DNA from: an uncultured Altererythrobacter sp.
GTDB lineage: Bacteria; Pseudomonadota; Alphaproteobacteria; Sphingomonadales; Sphingomonadaceae
Length of the DNA stretch: 8,343 nt
Assembly (NCBI GenBank): GCA_946886565.1
Contig: CAMPIX010000047.1
Location: 1-8,343, forward strand
Direction of reading: 5' to 3'
The notes under the pieces are model-generated. The model worked only from the letters and a program-made list of their open reading frames with translations, was not told where the DNA came from and ran no database searches. Positions 6,785 to 8,343 of the stretch are shown here, one piece after another (within the stretch, counting starts at the first letter, position 1; each line of letters opens with the position of its first letter). The position numbers were made by a program, and so were the translations under genes.

Positions 6785-8194
6785 CTACGCGCTGTAATAC
6801 ATGTCGAATTCGACTGGGCAGGGGGTGGTTTCCATGCGCAGCACCTCGTCCCACTTGATTTCGACGTAGGCGTCGATCTGGTCCTTGGTGAAGACGTCGC
6901 CCTTGAGCAGGAACTCGTGGTCGGCCTCGAGGCTCTCGAGCGCCTCGCGCAAGCTGCCGCAGACGGTCGGCACGTCCGCCAGTTCGGCGGGCGGCAGATC
7001 GTAGAGGTTCTTGTCCATCGCTTCGCCCGGATGAATCTTGTTCTGGATCCCGTCGAGCCCGGCCATCAGCAGCGCGGCGTAGGCGAGGTAGGGGTTGGCC
7101 ATCGGGTCGGGGAAGCGGAATTCGACGCGCTTGGCCTTGTCGCCCGCGCCGTAGGGGATGCGGCAGCTCGCCGAGCGGTTGCGCGCCGAATAGGCCAGCA
7201 GCACCGGCGCTTCGAAGCCCGGCACCAGCCGCTTGTAGCTGTTGGTGGTCGGATTGGTGAACGCGTTCAGCGCCTTGGCGTGCTTGATCACCCCGCCGAT
7301 GTAGTAGAGGCAATTGTCGCTGAGGCCGGCGTAACCGGTGCCCGCGAAGGTCGGCTTGTCGCCGTTCCAGATCGACATGTGGGTGTGCATGCCGCTGCCG
7401 TTATCGGCCTTGATCGGCTTGGGCATGAACGTCGCCGTCTTGCCGTAGGCGTGCGCGACCTGGTGCACGACGTACTTGTAGATCTGCATCTCGTCGGCGC
7501 TCTTGACCAGCGTCGAATAGGTCAGCCCCAGCTCGTGCTGCGCGGCGGCAACCTCGTGGTGGTGCTTGTCGCAGTTGAGGCCCATCTCGATCATCGTTGC
7601 GACCATCTCGCCGCGGATGTCGACCGCGCTATCGACCGGCGCCACCGGGAAGTAGCCGCCCTTGGCGCGCGGCCGGTGGGCGAGGTTGCCCGCCTCGTAC
7701 TCGCGGCCCGAGTTGGTCGGCAGCTCGATGTCGTCGAGCGCAAAGCCCGAACCGGCGTAGCCGTCCTCGAACCGCACGTCGTCGAACATGAAGAACTCGG
7801 CTTCGGGGCCGACGTAGATCGTGTCGCCGATCCCGGTCGACTTGAGGTAGTTCTCGGCGCGCTTGGCGGTGGTGCGCGGATCGCGCGCGTACCAGTCGCC
7901 GGTCGAGGGTTCGACGATGTCGCAGAACAGGATCATCATCGGGGTGGCGCTGAATGGATCGATGTAGGTCCGCTCCAGATCCGGCTTGAGGATCATGTCG
8001 CTCTCGTTGATCACCTTCCACCCGGCGATCGAGGAGCCGTCGAACATCAGCCCGTCTTCCAGCTCGTCCTCGCCCAGGATCGCGGCGGTCATGGTCAGGT
8101 GCTGCCACTTGCCCTTGGGGTCGGTGAAGCGCAGGTCGACCCACTCGATCTCCTGCTCCTCGATCTGCTTGAGGACGTTTTTCGCCTTGGACAT
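6785..8194 (-). CDS. glnA: Type I glutamine synthetase
   Basis: This complete 469-aa class I glutamine synthetase makes glutamine from glutamate, ammonia and ATP in the cytoplasm, the entry step of nitrogen assimilation. It has the usual length for adenylylated bacterial GS. Visible marks are the N-terminal beta-grasp region ending in [10 protein letters not shown] (50-59, Asp52 latch), metal-binding Glu131 and Glu133 in [10 protein letters not shown], the ammonia/glutamate-site stretch [10 protein letters not shown] (265-274), the Arg-containing [11 protein letters not shown] (339-349), and [28 protein letters not shown] carries the adenylylation target Tyr398 (codon 7001-7003), so control by the GlnE adenylyltransferase and PII is expected from family knowledge. 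The ATG at 8194 has AGAGGA six bases upstream. It follows glnB by 44 bp in the same direction, the common alphaproteobacterial glnB-glnA operon, and is followed by a terminator hairpin. Confidence 0.98.
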   Translation of the reverse strand: MSKAKNVLKQIEEQEIEWVDLRFTDPKGKWQHLTMTAAILGEDELEDGLMFDGSSIAGWKVINESDMILKPDLERTYIDPFSATPMMILFCDIVEPSTGDWYARDPRTTAKRAENYLKSTGIGDTIYVGPEAEFFMFDDVRFEDGYAGSGFALDDIELPTNSGREYEAGNLAHRPRAKGGYFPVAPVDSAVDIRGEMVATMIEMGLNCDKHHHEVAAAQHELGLTYSTLVKSADEMQIYKYVVHQVAHAYGKTATFMPKPIKADNGSGMHTHMSIWNGDKPTFAGTGYAGLSDNCLYYIGGVIKHAKALNAFTNPTTNSYKRLVPGFEAPVLLAYSARNRSASCRIPYGAGDKAKRVEFRFPDPMANPYLAYAALLMAGLDGIQNKIHPGEAMDKNLYDLPPAELADVPTVCGSLREALESLEADHEFLLKGDVFTKDQIDAYVEIKWDEVLRMETTPCPVEFDMYYSA

Positions 8195-8200
8195 GGGGTT

Positions 8201-8206
8201 TCCTCT
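8201..8206 (-). promoter_or_regulatory. Shine-Dalgarno site of glnA
   Basis: On the minus strand this reads AGAGGA, six bases before the glnA ATG at 8194. It supports independent translation of glnA within the glnB-glnA message rather than stop/start coupling. Confidence 0.6.
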
Positions 8207-8211
8207 TGGTT

Positions 8212-8226
8212 GCCCGAACGCCGGGC
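8212..8226 (-). other. Small inverted repeat in the glnB-glnA gap
   Basis: GCCCG (8212-8216) and CGGGC (8222-8226) form a perfect 5-bp stem with a 5-base loop. It sits between the glnB stop and the glnA Shine-Dalgarno, five bases from the latter. There is no T-run after it in the direction of transcription, so it is not a typical terminator. It might act as an mRNA-processing or stability element that sets the glnB:glnA ratio, or be chance in GC-rich DNA. Confidence 0.35.
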
Positions 8227-8238
8227 GTTTGAAAGGGG

Positions 8239-8343
<105 letters not shown>

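Overview
The window is GC-rich DNA (roughly two thirds G+C) with strong G/C third-position bias. Its gene content and protein sequences suggest an alphaproteobacterium, most likely of the Sphingomonadales (Sphingomonas/Erythrobacter type). That placement rests on recalled resemblance of the glutamine synthetase, PII and TamA/TamB proteins, not on a search. Six protein-coding genes are supported. Two are cut by the window edges. No tRNA, rRNA, CRISPR array, insertion sequence or integrase was seen.

Positions 1-4916 (+ strand) hold an outer-membrane assembly pair: the 3' part of a tamA-like BamA-superfamily barrel gene and a complete 1397-codon tamB. They are joined by a one-base TGATG stop/start overlap, so they are almost certainly co-transcribed and translationally coupled. 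Together they would form the translocation and assembly module: TamA in the outer membrane, and TamB anchored in the inner membrane and spanning the periplasm.

Positions 4910-6525 (- strand) hold two accessory genes. One is a 214-aa phage-type (GH24) lysozyme whose 3' end overlaps the 3' end of tamB by 7 bases, tail to tail. The other, upstream of it, is a 295-aa polysaccharide-deacetylase-like (CE4/NodB fold) protein. They are 83 bp apart and may be co-transcribed. No phage structural, holin or integrase gene lies beside the lysozyme. Its linker carries a short AT-rich stretch with unusual codons.

Positions 6526-6784 are non-coding. They contain GC-rich inverted repeats and a strong intrinsic terminator-type hairpin that could end glnA transcription. 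The same hairpin has its better T-run on the + strand, so a + strand small RNA is a speculative alternative.

Positions 6785-8343 (- strand) hold the nitrogen-assimilation pair glnB-glnA: the last 34 codons of a PII signal protein, a 44-bp gap with a small hairpin, and a complete type I glutamine synthetase with the adenylylation tyrosine conserved. PII controls GS activity through the adenylyltransferase (known biology), so the gene order fits the function.

No clearly new biological system is visible. Most of the window is core envelope and nitrogen metabolism. The points most worth a second look are the structured intergenic region at 6604-6729 and the atypical linker inside the lysozyme.
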